A DNA stretch of 64,000 nt from assembly GCF_042648145.1 (NCBI RefSeq), contig NZ_JBHRWV010000007.1, forward strand, positions 1 through 64,000. The letters run 5' to 3'. Shown in pieces: positions 25,487-33,591 of the stretch (position 1 is the first letter of the stretch; every line of letters starts with the position of its first letter). The position numbers were made by a program, and so were the translations under genes. The notes below the pieces were generated by a model. The model did not search any database and was not told the DNA's origin. It worked only from the letters and a program-made list of their open reading frames with translations. The stretch is from Salinicoccus sesuvii. Its GTDB lineage: Bacteria; Bacillota; Bacilli; Staphylococcales; Salinicoccaceae.

Positions 25487-26797
25487 CTAGTTTCTTTTCC
25501 TGCTGAGAATGTGGATTGGAGTACCTGTAAAGTCAAAGGCTTTTCTCAGTTGGTTCTGCAAATACCGCCGGTAGCTGAAATGCATTAGCTCAACATCATT
25601 GACGAACAAGACAAAAGTTGGTGGCGCGACACTAACCTGAGTACCGTAGTAGATGCTCAGTCTGCGTCCATTATCTGTCGGCGTTGGATTCATGCTGACA
25701 CTATCGACAAGCACTTCATTCAATGTACTGGACTGTACACGCTTCTTGTGAGACTCATTGACAAGACTGATGAGTGGGAAAAGGGTTGTCATCCGCGTTT
25801 TCTTCAGTGCTGAGACAAAGGTGATCGGGGCATAGTCCAGAAATTGGAACTCCTGCCTTACTTTATCTTCAAACTTCTTCATTGTCTTATCGTCTTTCTC
25901 GACTGCATCCCATTTGTTAACGACAATGACGACAGCGCGCCCCGCCTCATGGGCCAAACCAGCAATGCGCTTATCCTGCTCGATGATACCTTCTTCACCA
26001 TTGATGACGATTAAAACAACATCCGAACGTTCAATCGCGCGTGTCGCCCGAAGCACTGAATACTTTTCTGTTGCTTCATAGACCTTGCCGCGCTTTCTCA
26101 TACCTGCTGTATCTACTAGTGTATAGTGTTCGTCGTTATAAAAATAGTCAGTATCTATTGCGTCTCTCGTCGTCCCAGCGATGTCAGAAACGATTACACG
26201 CTCTTCACCGAGAATTGCATTGACCAAACTCGATTTTCCAACGTTCGGTCGACCAATTAGTGAGACTCTGACGGAGTCGTTATCTTCCTCTTCTGTCTCG
26301 AGGTTTTTGAAGTGTTCAACTGCTGCATCCAGAACGTCTCCGAGACCGAGGCCATGTGATCCAGAAACTGGGAAAGGATCTCCAATACCCAGCTGATAGA
26401 ATTCGTATATATCATTTCTCATTTCAAAGTTATCTATCTTATTTACTGCAAGTACGACAGGCTTTTTCGATTTCTGGAGAATTCGCGCCACAAAAAGGTC
26501 GTCCTCCGTCACGCCCTCCCGACCATTTGTAATCATTATGATTACGTCAGCCTCGAGTATTGCGATTTCTGCCTGCATTTTAATCTGTTCTTGGAATGGT
26601 TCATCTTTAATTTCAATTCCACCTGTATCGATGACATTGAATTCGTAGTTAAGCCAGTCTGCCGCAGCGTAAAGACGGTCTCTAGTAACGCCTGGTGAGT
26701 CTTCTACGATTGCTTTTCTTTCACCAATGATACGGTTGAACAAAGTAGATTTTCCGACGTTCGGTCTCCCTACCACGGCTATTGTTGGTTTATACAT
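25487..26797 (-). CDS. der: Ribosome biogenesis GTPase Der (EngA)
   Basis: A 436-residue protein with two tandem GTPase domains and a KH-like C-terminal domain. The P-loops are 'GRPNVGKSTL' at residue 9 and 'GRPNVGKSSL' near 182. 'DTGG' and 'DTAGM' are the two G3 motifs, and 'NKID' and 'NKWD' the two G4 motifs. It acts in 50S subunit maturation. It lies between rpsA and gpsA. Confidence 0.97.
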   Translation of the reverse strand: MYKPTIAVVGRPNVGKSTLFNRIIGERKAIVEDSPGVTRDRLYAAADWLNYEFNVIDTGGIEIKDEPFQEQIKMQAEIAILEADVIIMITNGREGVTEDDLFVARILQKSKKPVVLAVNKIDNFEMRNDIYEFYQLGIGDPFPVSGSHGLGLGDVLDAAVEHFKNLETEEEDNDSVRVSLIGRPNVGKSSLVNAILGEERVIVSDIAGTTRDAIDTDYFYNDEHYTLVDTAGMRKRGKVYEATEKYSVLRATRAIERSDVVLIVINGEEGIIEQDKRIAGLAHEAGRAVVIVVNKWDAVEKDDKTMKKFEDKVRQEFQFLDYAPITFVSALKKTRMTTLFPLISLVNESHKKRVQSSTLNEVLVDSVSMNPTPTDNGRRLSIYYGTQVSVAPPTFVLFVNDVELMHFSYRRYLQNQLRKAFDFTGTPIHILSRKRN

Positions 26798-26832
26798 GGA
26801 CTACCTCCTATATTTAAAATCATTTTAACACA

Positions 26833-26867
26833 AAAATAAAATAAAGAGCGATACTTATCGCTCTTTA
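26833..26867 (-). terminator. Intrinsic terminator after rpsA
   Basis: Minus-strand 12-bp stem (arms TAAAGAGCGATA and its complement, 26842-26867, 2-nt gap) followed by TTTTATTTTTG. It lies about 30 bp past the rpsA stop and before der. Confidence 0.8.
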
Positions 26868-26899
26868 TCAGTTGATGACATATTGAATTTGAGGTCTCT

Positions 26900-28129
26900 T
26901 TAGATATCCAGGTTTTTGAAACGATCTCCGAAGACGTCGCCAAGTGTTGGACCATCATCTTCTGTATCGTCACGGTATACTTTAGCCTGTTCTTCTTTGG
27001 CTGGTTTATCTGAAGTTTCTTTGATTGAAAGTGAGACTTTCTCGGAGTCCTCATTCAATGAAAGAATTTTGACAGAAACTGTCTGACCTTCTTTAAGCAC
27101 GTCAGATGGTGTTGCAACATGCTCGTGACTGATTTCTGATACGTGGACAAGTCCTTCCACACCAGGTGCAACTTCAACAAATGCACCGAAATCAACAAGT
27201 CGCTTCACTGTACCTTCCAAAACTTCACCTTCAGAGTGAGCGTTCAGGAAAGAATCGAAAGGACTTGCCTGAGCCTGTTTCAAGGAAAGGCTGATTCTTT
27301 CTTGCTCAGGATCTACATCGAGAATCTTGACCTGTACCTTATCCCCAATACTGACTGCATCTTCAACTTTTTCAACTCTGCTGTAATCGAGCTCTGAAAT
27401 GTGTGCCAGACCATCGACTTCGCCAAGATTTATGAATGCACCAAAAGTGGTGATTCTTACAACTTCACCTTCTACAACGCTTCCTGCTTCGAGAGATTCG
27501 AGTTGCTTCTTGCGCTCTTCTGTCTTTTCAGCTTCTACAATACGCTTACGGTTGAGGATGACACGATTCTTCTCAGATTCGATGTCTTCAACTTTGACTT
27601 CGAGCTCTTGTCCTTCGAACTGGTTGAGATCTTCGATATAAGCATCAGATAGCAATGAAGCTGGAATGAATCCTCTGACACCAACATCAACAACAAGTCC
27701 AGCTTTAACAACTTCCATAACTGTTCCTGTGATTGTTTCATCGTTGTCCTTAGCAGACTGCAAGTTATCGTAAGCGTTTGACTCATCAAGCTTCCTGATG
27801 GAGAAGATGACATTTTTACGGTCTTCCTCATTTTCAACTTTGATGACAACGCCTTCGATCGTATCTTCTTCCGATACAATCTCTTCAGGGCGTTCGATTC
27901 TTTTGTTAGTCAGTTGGCTGATTGGTACAATGCCTTCAAAATCGGAATTCTCGATGTGAGCTTTGACAAATTTATCTTCTATCTTGTAGACGGTGCCTCT
28001 TACAGTATCACCGATTTCAAATGTACTAGAAGTATTTGCACTTGTTTCTTCGGAAGTATTCACTTCTTCATTGTTTTCTTGGTTCAGTTCTTCATTGTTC
28101 TCTTCGTTCACAGTATTTTCAGTCGTCAT
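26900..28129 (-). CDS. rpsA: 30S ribosomal protein S1 homologue (four S1 domains)
   Basis: A 409-residue protein with four OB-fold S1 RNA-binding repeats, at about residues 36-105, 120-185, 205-275 and 290-360. Each shows the 'G-x-V..F-V' pattern, e.g. 'GEVVRITTFGAFINLG' and 'GTVKRLVDFGAFVEV'. The N-terminal 35 residues are Glu/Asn-rich and low in complexity. Firmicute S1 proteins are shorter than the six-domain E. coli protein and their role in translation is less central. Downstream of cmk and plsC, as in Bacillus (ypfD). Confidence 0.93.
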   Translation of the reverse strand: MTTENTVNEENNEELNQENNEEVNTSEETSANTSSTFEIGDTVRGTVYKIEDKFVKAHIENSDFEGIVPISQLTNKRIERPEEIVSEEDTIEGVVIKVENEEDRKNVIFSIRKLDESNAYDNLQSAKDNDETITGTVMEVVKAGLVVDVGVRGFIPASLLSDAYIEDLNQFEGQELEVKVEDIESEKNRVILNRKRIVEAEKTEERKKQLESLEAGSVVEGEVVRITTFGAFINLGEVDGLAHISELDYSRVEKVEDAVSIGDKVQVKILDVDPEQERISLSLKQAQASPFDSFLNAHSEGEVLEGTVKRLVDFGAFVEVAPGVEGLVHVSEISHEHVATPSDVLKEGQTVSVKILSLNEDSEKVSLSIKETSDKPAKEEQAKVYRDDTEDDGPTLGDVFGDRFKNLDI

Positions 28130-28203
28130 ATGCCTGCCTCCAATTACATTACTATAAAGTGTATATATCTAACTTCTTACAAATATAATCATTTGTCAAG
28201 TAA

Positions 28204-28779
28204 TTAACCGGAAATAAGAAGATTGTTGATGCCTTCTTTGATTTTTTCCGTAATATTCTTGCGGTTGTGCCCTGATTCAACAAGGGACTTCGTATCTATC
28301 GGTTTTCCGAATATGATTGTAATCCCCTTTTTTCTATCGTAGCTACCTTTTATGGCAGCAGGGACAATCTGTGCTTCCGACTTTACTGCCAAAAAACTTG
28401 CGCCTTGTTGCAGGTCTTTTAGTGTGCCAGATTTATTCCTGCTCCCTTCAGGGAAAACGAGTAGCATATTGCCTTCGCCAAGCACCTCAATTGATTTCTT
28501 CAGCGCTGCACGATCTCCTTTACCGCGTTCAACCGGTACAGCATTCAAACGTCTGATCAGGTTACCGAGGATAGGAATCTTGAATAGTTCCGATTTTGCG
28601 AAAAACGACATTTCACGCTTCACGCTAGTGGCGATTAAAGGTGGATCGTAGAGTGACTTATGATTGCTGCAGATAAGGACAGGGCCCTCCATAGGGATTC
28701 TATCCTCACCAATCACTTTAATTTTAAATCTCGCCTGGTAGTACTTCTTAACAATTGCCTTCACTGTGCCGTATAGCAT
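28204..28779 (-). CDS. plsC: 1-acyl-sn-glycerol-3-phosphate acyltransferase
   Basis: A 191-residue acyltransferase that makes phosphatidic acid from lysophosphatidic acid at the membrane. The catalytic block is 'CSNHKSLYDPP' (H-x4-D), and block III is 'VFPEGSRNKSG'. The start follows a GGAGGG ribosome-binding site 2 bp past cmk. The cmk-plsC-rpsA order matches Bacillus. The paralogue or substrate class cannot be fixed from sequence. Confidence 0.9.
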   Translation of the reverse strand: MLYGTVKAIVKKYYQARFKIKVIGEDRIPMEGPVLICSNHKSLYDPPLIATSVKREMSFFAKSELFKIPILGNLIRRLNAVPVERGKGDRAALKKSIEVLGEGNMLLVFPEGSRNKSGTLKDLQQGASFLAVKSEAQIVPAAIKGSYDRKKGITIIFGKPIDTKSLVESGHNRKNITEKIKEGINNLLISG

Positions 28780-28781
28780 TT

Positions 28782-29438
28782 CTAGTTTCCCTCCAGCAGG
28801 TCTAAAGCCATTTTTATGATTGTATCTTCCACTTCCGCTATGCCCATGTGACTTGTATCAAGGAGCACGGCTTCGTCTGCTTTGACAAGTGGTGATATCT
28901 CTCTGTTCATATCCAGTTCGTCCCGTCGTACAATCTGGTCGGTCAGCGTTTCGAGATCGATGTCTACCCCGCGGGCTTCCTCTTCCTTGAGTCTGCGCTT
29001 GGCCCGTATTTCAGGAGACGCTTTCATGAATATTTTAAGCTCTGCATCTGGCAAAACAGTCGTTCCGATGTCTCTGCCATCCATCACGACACCTTTATCC
29101 TCTGCAATTTTCTGCTGCATCGAAACAAGATAGCGCCTCACCCCAGATAGACTTGATACCTCGCTTACATTGCTGGTCACTTCCTGTGTACGGATATCTT
29201 CCGTAACATCCTCTCCGTTCAAGTACAGCGTTGTGCCGCCTGCTCCAAAACGAATGTCCAAGTCCTCCAGCTGATTAAGAATCTGCCTATCGTGACGAAT
29301 CAGATGCAGAGTGACAGCTCGGTACATCGCGCCTGTGTCGATGTATATGTAATCCATTCTTTCTGCGATCCGTTTCGCTATTGTACTTTTGCCTGCAGCA
29401 GCAGGACCATCAATTGCTATATTGATTTTCTTTTTCAT
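28782..29438 (-). CDS. cmk: Cytidylate kinase
   Basis: A 218-residue kinase that phosphorylates CMP and dCMP. The P-loop 'GPAAAGKSTIAKRI' is at residue 10, 'YIDTGAMYRA' near 32 and 'MDGRDIGTTVLPDAELK' in the middle. Length and motifs are complete. It is divergent from ansA, with 71 bp between their starts. Confidence 0.96.
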   Translation of the reverse strand: MKKKINIAIDGPAAAGKSTIAKRIAERMDYIYIDTGAMYRAVTLHLIRHDRQILNQLEDLDIRFGAGGTTLYLNGEDVTEDIRTQEVTSNVSEVSSLSGVRRYLVSMQQKIAEDKGVVMDGRDIGTTVLPDAELKIFMKASPEIRAKRRLKEEEARGVDIDLETLTDQIVRRDELDMNREISPLVKADEAVLLDTSHMGIAEVEDTIIKMALDLLEGN

Positions 29439-29449
29439 ATAAACCCGCC

Positions 29450-29478
29450 TTGTTCATTGTTCCAGTTTATTTTATCAT
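29450..29478 (+). promoter_or_regulatory. Promoter for ansA
   Basis: TTGTTC (29450-29455), 17-bp spacer, TATCAT (29473-29478), with a GGAGG ribosome-binding site before the ansA ATG at 29510. The same interval must hold the cmk promoter on the other strand. Confidence 0.6.
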
Positions 29479-29509
29479 AGTTTTATAGATTCGTTTAGGA
29501 GGAAGTCAT

Positions 29510-30469
29510 ATGCAGAAAAAAATATTGGCAATACATACCGGGGGGACCATCAGCATGACTTCATCAGAGGGTCTAGTCAATCCTGTGGGAGATAATCCAG
29601 TTACTTTGGAGAAGACAGATCTGCTCGATATTGAGCTAACAGAGTGCTACCCCGTAAGAAAACCATCGCCTCATATGACCCTGAGCGATATGATTACAAT
29701 CCGCGACATCATTCTCGAGAGTACTGACGACTACGATGGCTTCGTCATCACCCATGGAACCGACACACTCGAGGAGACCGCTTATTTCCTTGATCTAACC
29801 CTGGCTATTGGGCAACCTGTCGTGATTACAGGGGCGATGCGCTCTTTCAATGAAATAGGTTCAGACGGCATGTACAACTATATATCGAGTCTCCGTGCAG
29901 CCATGAACGACCAGTCGTACTCAAGAGGTGTACTTGTTGTCTTCAACGACGAGATACATACAGCTAGAAACGTCACTAAGACCCACACTTCGAACATCGC
30001 TACATTCCAAAGCCCGAACCACGGGCCGATTGGCATACTGACAAAAGATGAAATTCACTTCCACCATCAAGTCAGCCTGCAGGATCATTTCGCCATTGCC
30101 CATTCAGGCAGGAAAGTCGGACTCATCAAAGCCCACGCCGATCTTGATGAAATTCTGTTTGATGCTCTTGTAGCTGCGGGTTATGACGGCCTCGTTGTCG
30201 AAGGCCTAGGTCAGGGAAACCTCCCGCCTAGTGCACTTCCAGGCCTTGACCGCATCATCCAAGCAGGTATCAGCACAGTACTGGTTTCGCGATCCTTTAA
30301 TGGCATTGTCGGCAGCTACTATGACTATGAAGGAGGCGGCTACGATTTGAAAAAGAGAGGTGTTATCTTCTCCAACGGGCTTAATGGACAAAAGGCACGT
30401 ATAAAATTGCTCCTTGCTCTTTGTAATGATATTGAAAGTGAAGAGTTGGTCGAAGTTTTCCAGCATTAG
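29510..30469 (+). CDS. ansA: L-asparaginase
   Basis: A 319-residue cytoplasmic asparaginase hydrolysing asparagine to aspartate and ammonia. The first catalytic Thr lies in 'HTGGTISMT' and the second in 'THGTDTLEETAYFLD' near residue 84. No signal peptide. It is transcribed alone from its own promoter and ends in a 42-bp palindrome. The ansA-ypdA-ebpS neighbourhood is that of staphylococci. Confidence 0.95.
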   Translation: MQKKILAIHTGGTISMTSSEGLVNPVGDNPVTLEKTDLLDIELTECYPVRKPSPHMTLSDMITIRDIILESTDDYDGFVITHGTDTLEETAYFLDLTLAIGQPVVITGAMRSFNEIGSDGMYNYISSLRAAMNDQSYSRGVLVVFNDEIHTARNVTKTHTSNIATFQSPNHGPIGILTKDEIHFHHQVSLQDHFAIAHSGRKVGLIKAHADLDEILFDALVAAGYDGLVVEGLGQGNLPPSALPGLDRIIQAGISTVLVSRSFNGIVGSYYDYEGGGYDLKKRGVIFSNGLNGQKARIKLLLALCNDIESEELVEVFQH

Positions 30470-30472
30470 AAC

Positions 30473-30514
30473 AAATCAGCGCCTGCTACCGATATCGGTA
30501 GCAGGCGCTGATTT
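30473..30514. terminator. Perfect 42-bp palindrome, bidirectional terminator of ansA and ypdA
   Basis: Two 21-bp arms (30473-30493 and 30494-30514) match perfectly with no spacer, centred on GATATC. On the plus strand it is followed by TTTTATTTA, and on the minus strand by a weaker run. It fills the 44-bp gap between the convergent stops and just touches the ypdA stop codon. Confidence 0.85.
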
Positions 30515-31488
30515 TATTTACTTGCCTTTTTTTCTATATCCTTGGCAATAGCCCCACCGTGGAATTTTCCGTTTTCTATAAAAATGGTGTTGGCATCGTT
30601 GCCGGCAGCAATCACTCCGGCAATATAAAGGCCATCCACATTCGTCTCCATTGTTTTCTTGTCGTGTAGTGGCGCAACACCATGGATGTTTTCGTTGATC
30701 TCTACACCAAACGAGGTAAGCAGACGGTAGTCCGGATGATATCCGATCATCGCAAATACATGATCGTTGGGAATTTCGAACGTTTCGCCCTCTTTTCGGA
30801 GCACGACGCTACTGTCTTTGATATCTATCACATCAGTGTTGAAATGCATGGCGACTTTATCATTCTTGACGAGCGAATCGAACTGGGGCAAAACCCATGG
30901 CTTCACACTTTTCGAATAAGCCCCTTGTCTATAGATGACAGTTACATTGCTGCCTGCTTTTTCAAGTTCGATTGCTGCATCTACACTGGAGTTCTTTCCT
31001 CCAATGATTAGTACATTCTGATTGAAGAAAGGATGAGCTTCCTTGAAATAATGATGCACTTTACTTTTATCTTCTCCTGAGACATTCAGTCTATTCGGCT
31101 GGCCATAGTAACCGGTCGCAATCACGAGATGGCTACAACTATATCTGCCCTTTGAAGTCTCAAGGACAAACCCTCCCTCTATCCTACGGCCTGAAGTTAC
31201 TGTTTCATAGGTATTGATATTTAGATCGAAGTGTTTGACGACTTCCCGATAGTATACAAGCGCCTGATTTCTTTTCGGCTTATGTTCTTCTGTAATAAAC
31301 GGAAATTCTCCGATAGAAAGCTTTTCACTCGAGGAGAAGAATGTCTGATGCGTTGGGTAGTTGTATATTGCTTCTACGATGTTCCCCTTCTCAATGACCA
31401 GATAGTCCAAATTCCTATTCTGAAGTTCTATGGCGGTAGAAAGGCCACATGGACCTGCACCGATGATAATTGTGTCGATATGCTTCAT
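30514..31488 (-). CDS. ypdA: Bacillithiol disulfide reductase YpdA
   Basis: A 324-residue NADPH-dependent flavin oxidoreductase of the YpdA/Bdr family, which recycles bacillithiol disulfide. The FAD loop is 'IGAGPCGLSTAIEL', in which Cys14 is the conserved active-site residue reported for the S. aureus enzyme. A second Rossmann motif 'IIGGKNSSVDAAIEL' binds NADPH. The ATG at 31488 (MKHIDTI) has AAAGGTG upstream; a longer frame has no family match. It works with bshA and brxB in this window. Confidence 0.92.
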   Translation of the reverse strand: MKHIDTIIIGAGPCGLSTAIELQNRNLDYLVIEKGNIVEAIYNYPTHQTFFSSSEKLSIGEFPFITEEHKPKRNQALVYYREVVKHFDLNINTYETVTSGRRIEGGFVLETSKGRYSCSHLVIATGYYGQPNRLNVSGEDKSKVHHYFKEAHPFFNQNVLIIGGKNSSVDAAIELEKAGSNVTVIYRQGAYSKSVKPWVLPQFDSLVKNDKVAMHFNTDVIDIKDSSVVLRKEGETFEIPNDHVFAMIGYHPDYRLLTSFGVEINENIHGVAPLHDKKTMETNVDGLYIAGVIAAGNDANTIFIENGKFHGGAIAKDIEKKASK

Positions 31489-31501
31489 GTAATACACCTT
31501 T

Positions 31502-32560
31502 CTATTCTGGAATGACCAGTTCTTGCCCAACCGACAATGAATCTGCGGAAACGCCGTTGGCTTCCAGTATCTTGCTGACATTTTCTGCACTGCCGCTACC
31601 GTAATATCTCATCGCAATACGATAGACGTTATCGCCTGAGCGTACGACATAGGTACTACCACCTGAGTTTTCTGGTGCTTCTTCCGTCACTTCTTCTTGT
31701 TCCTCAGACGGCTCCTCCGTCACTTCTTCGGTCGGTTCTACAGATGACTCTTCAGTGGTTTCTTCTGCTTGTTCCGCCTCCGCTTCAGGTGTTTCAACTA
31801 CACTAGTACTTGAATCGGCCGTCTCCCCCGACTCCTTATCCTCTATCGCTGTAGATGCTGCAGCTTCTAGTTCTGATTGCTGTTCATCACTGTATTCGAA
31901 CTCAACTGACCCAGTTCCTAAATCGTTACTCTCTGTCTCATTTCTTGATTCAGCTAATTCACGTTCAAGCTCCGCCTTCTGATCTTGGAGATCCCCATCT
32001 GTTTCTTCAGGAGATGCTTCCGTGTTTTCCTCTGGTGATACTTCTTCAGTTGTGTCTTCGGTATTATTGGCAATTTCTACGTCCGTATCCTGCGACGGCC
32101 AGAAGTTGCTAATGATGAGGACACCGAGAATAATCGTTACCGGCAGAATCAGAATTCCCGCGATTAATGTCGGTGCAAATCCATCCTTTCTACCATCCAC
32201 ACTCTCATCTTTTCTTTGTTTGCGGGTTGGACGGACCTTCGACAGTTTTTCTTTGGAAATTTTGAGTTCGTCCCTGACTCTCTTGTCGTATGAGGATAGT
32301 TTACCTGCAAAAAATGCCTTCCCTTTTTGCAGTTTCTCTTTATTGATGCTGGCATCAAGTTTTTGGCGCCATTCCTTAAGGCGCTCTTTCTGATGACTTG
32401 AAGATTTATCTTTATCCTTATCCTTTGGTTTATGGCGTTCAGCCCGACTGAAGGTTCTATCCGATGCCTTGTTTTCTTCAGAATGCTTTTTGGTGCTCTT
32501 ATCCTTTTCTTCCTTCGAAGCACGCTTATGTTCTATGTCTTTATAGAAATCATCTTTCAT
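31502..32560 (-). CDS. ebpS: EbpS-like membrane protein with C-terminal LysM
   Basis: A 352-residue protein. Residues 1-125 are very hydrophilic and Lys-rich. One membrane helix follows (about 131-152), then an acidic Glu/Thr/Ser-rich stretch (155-300) and a C-terminal LysM domain (about 304-351, 'YVVRSGDNVYRIAMRYYG'). This layout and its place between ypdA and fer match staphylococcal EbpS. With no signal peptide, the orientation would leave the LysM end outside, bound to peptidoglycan. Elastin binding is not visible in sequence. The ATG at 32560 has GAGGAG seven bases upstream. Confidence 0.8.
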   Translation of the reverse strand: MKDDFYKDIEHKRASKEEKDKSTKKHSEENKASDRTFSRAERHKPKDKDKDKSSSHQKERLKEWRQKLDASINKEKLQKGKAFFAGKLSSYDKRVRDELKISKEKLSKVRPTRKQRKDESVDGRKDGFAPTLIAGILILPVTIILGVLIISNFWPSQDTDVEIANNTEDTTEEVSPEENTEASPEETDGDLQDQKAELERELAESRNETESNDLGTGSVEFEYSDEQQSELEAAASTAIEDKESGETADSSTSVVETPEAEAEQAEETTEESSVEPTEEVTEEPSEEQEEVTEEAPENSGGSTYVVRSGDNVYRIAMRYYGSGSAENVSKILEANGVSADSLSVGQELVIPE

Positions 32561-32593
32561 GCACATTCTCCTCAAACTATATATTTCGTTTTA

Positions 32594-32622
32594 ATTATAG
32601 TATGTTTTTGACTTATTTTAAA
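32594..32622 (-). promoter_or_regulatory. Promoter for the ebpS-like gene
   Basis: Minus strand TTTAAA (32617-32622), 17-bp spacer, perfect TATAAT (32594-32599), about 35 bp upstream of the start at 32560. Confidence 0.6.
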
Positions 32623-32681
32623 GAGGCAGTGCCACTACTTTACGACTAAGGTCGTATTGTCCCTCCTGACACTGAATATAA

Positions 32682-32710
32682 TTGAATTATAACTTGAATA
32701 GCCGTAGAAT
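32682..32710 (+). promoter_or_regulatory. Promoter for fer
   Basis: TTGAAT (32682-32687), 17-bp spacer, TAGAAT (32705-32710), 32 bp before the fer GTG. The remaining stretch back to ebpS (32623-32681) shows nothing recognisable. Confidence 0.6.
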
Positions 32711-32742
32711 AAAGATGAAGAAATGGTTGAGAGGTGAAAATA

Positions 32743-32997
32743 GTGAGCGAAAAGAAGTATACAATCGTTGATATGGATACCTGCATCGCATGTGGTGCAT
32801 GTGGTGCAGCAGCACCTGATATATATGATTATGATGATGATGGAATCGCTTATGTCATTCTGGACGATAACCAGGGTACTAAGGCTGTCCCTAATGAATT
32901 GCTCGAAGACATGGAAGATGCATTCGATGGTTGTCCAACAGACTCCATTAAAGTTGAAGACCAGCCGTTCGACGGCGATGCATTAAAATACGAATAA
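32743..32997 (+). CDS. fer: Ferredoxin, [4Fe-4S]
   Basis: An 84-residue acidic ferredoxin. The cluster ligands are C-IA-C-GA-C in the N-terminal part and one Cys in 'FDGCPTDSIK' near the end, giving the single [4Fe-4S] form seen in Bacillus Fer. Electron-transfer partner not known. The GTG at 32743 is preferred, with GAGAGGTG upstream; another GTG at 32734 overlaps that ribosome-binding site. It is monocistronic with its own promoter and terminator. Confidence 0.92.
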   Translation: MSEKKYTIVDMDTCIACGACGAAAPDIYDYDDDGIAYVILDDNQGTKAVPNELLEDMEDAFDGCPTDSIKVEDQPFDGDALKYE

Positions 32998-33001
32998 ATT
33001 T

Positions 33002-33038
33002 AAAGCGTGACCCTAAGGAAATAGGGGCACGCTTTTTT
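33002..33038 (+). terminator. Intrinsic terminator after fer
   Basis: Stem AAAGCGTG/CACGCTTT extended by CCCTA/TAGGG with one mismatched pair (A-G), followed by TTTTTT. It also abuts the stop of ribU on the other strand. Confidence 0.85.
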
Positions 33039-33586
33039 CATTTCGGAAGCTTTGGAATAATTTTTACATATACTACGTAAGCGACAAGACATACGAGCGT
33101 TCCTTTTATAAGGTTGAAAGGAATAATTCCTGCTGTAACTACGGCACGTAAGTTTGCTACAAGATCAGACTGATCAATGATGATTCCATACATCGGAAGC
33201 AAAACAAAATAGTTCAATACAGCCATCATTGCTGTCAGTGTAATGATACCCGCTATAAAACCTGCTAAGAGGCCACGTTTGGAGCGGTGTCTAGCGTAAA
33301 CAAAATATATCGGCAGTAGGAGTGAAAATGCTGCCATCATATTGGATAATGGGCCTATCGGTTCGCTTGCCATTAACAAGCCATATAGCACGATTTTCAT
33401 AATGATGATGAGTGCGCCTGCTCCTCCGCCAAAAATAATGAACCCTATGAAAGCTGGGATGTCGGAGAAGTCAACAGTCAGAAATGGCGGCAGGAATGGA
33501 ATGGGAAATTGTATGAGCATGAGTATAAAAGATAGGGCCGCCAAAATACTTATAATTATTAATCTTTCCAAGTTATTTCTTCTCAT
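33038..33586 (-). CDS. ribU: Riboflavin ECF transporter S component RibU
   Basis: A 182-residue membrane protein with five to six helices, the substrate-binding subunit of an energy-coupling-factor transporter. 'FPIPFLPPFLTVDFSDIPAF' near residue 25 is typical of RibU. The ATG at 33586 has AGAGGA nine bases upstream; earlier ATGs overlap the srrB stop. The ATPases and EcfT are not in this window. No FMN riboswitch precedes it, and it reads on from srrB. Confidence 0.9.
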   Translation of the reverse strand: MRRNNLERLIIISILAALSFILMLIQFPIPFLPPFLTVDFSDIPAFIGFIIFGGGAGALIIIMKIVLYGLLMASEPIGPLSNMMAAFSLLLPIYFVYARHRSKRGLLAGFIAGIITLTAMMAVLNYFVLLPMYGIIIDQSDLVANLRAVVTAGIIPFNLIKGTLVCLVAYVVYVKIIPKLPK

Positions 33587-33591
33587 GCGCA

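Noticed and set aside
31680..31800. Tandem repeats in the ebpS-like gene
   Set aside because: The Glu/Thr-rich codons look repetitive, but units are of unequal length and not aligned; best described as low-complexity.
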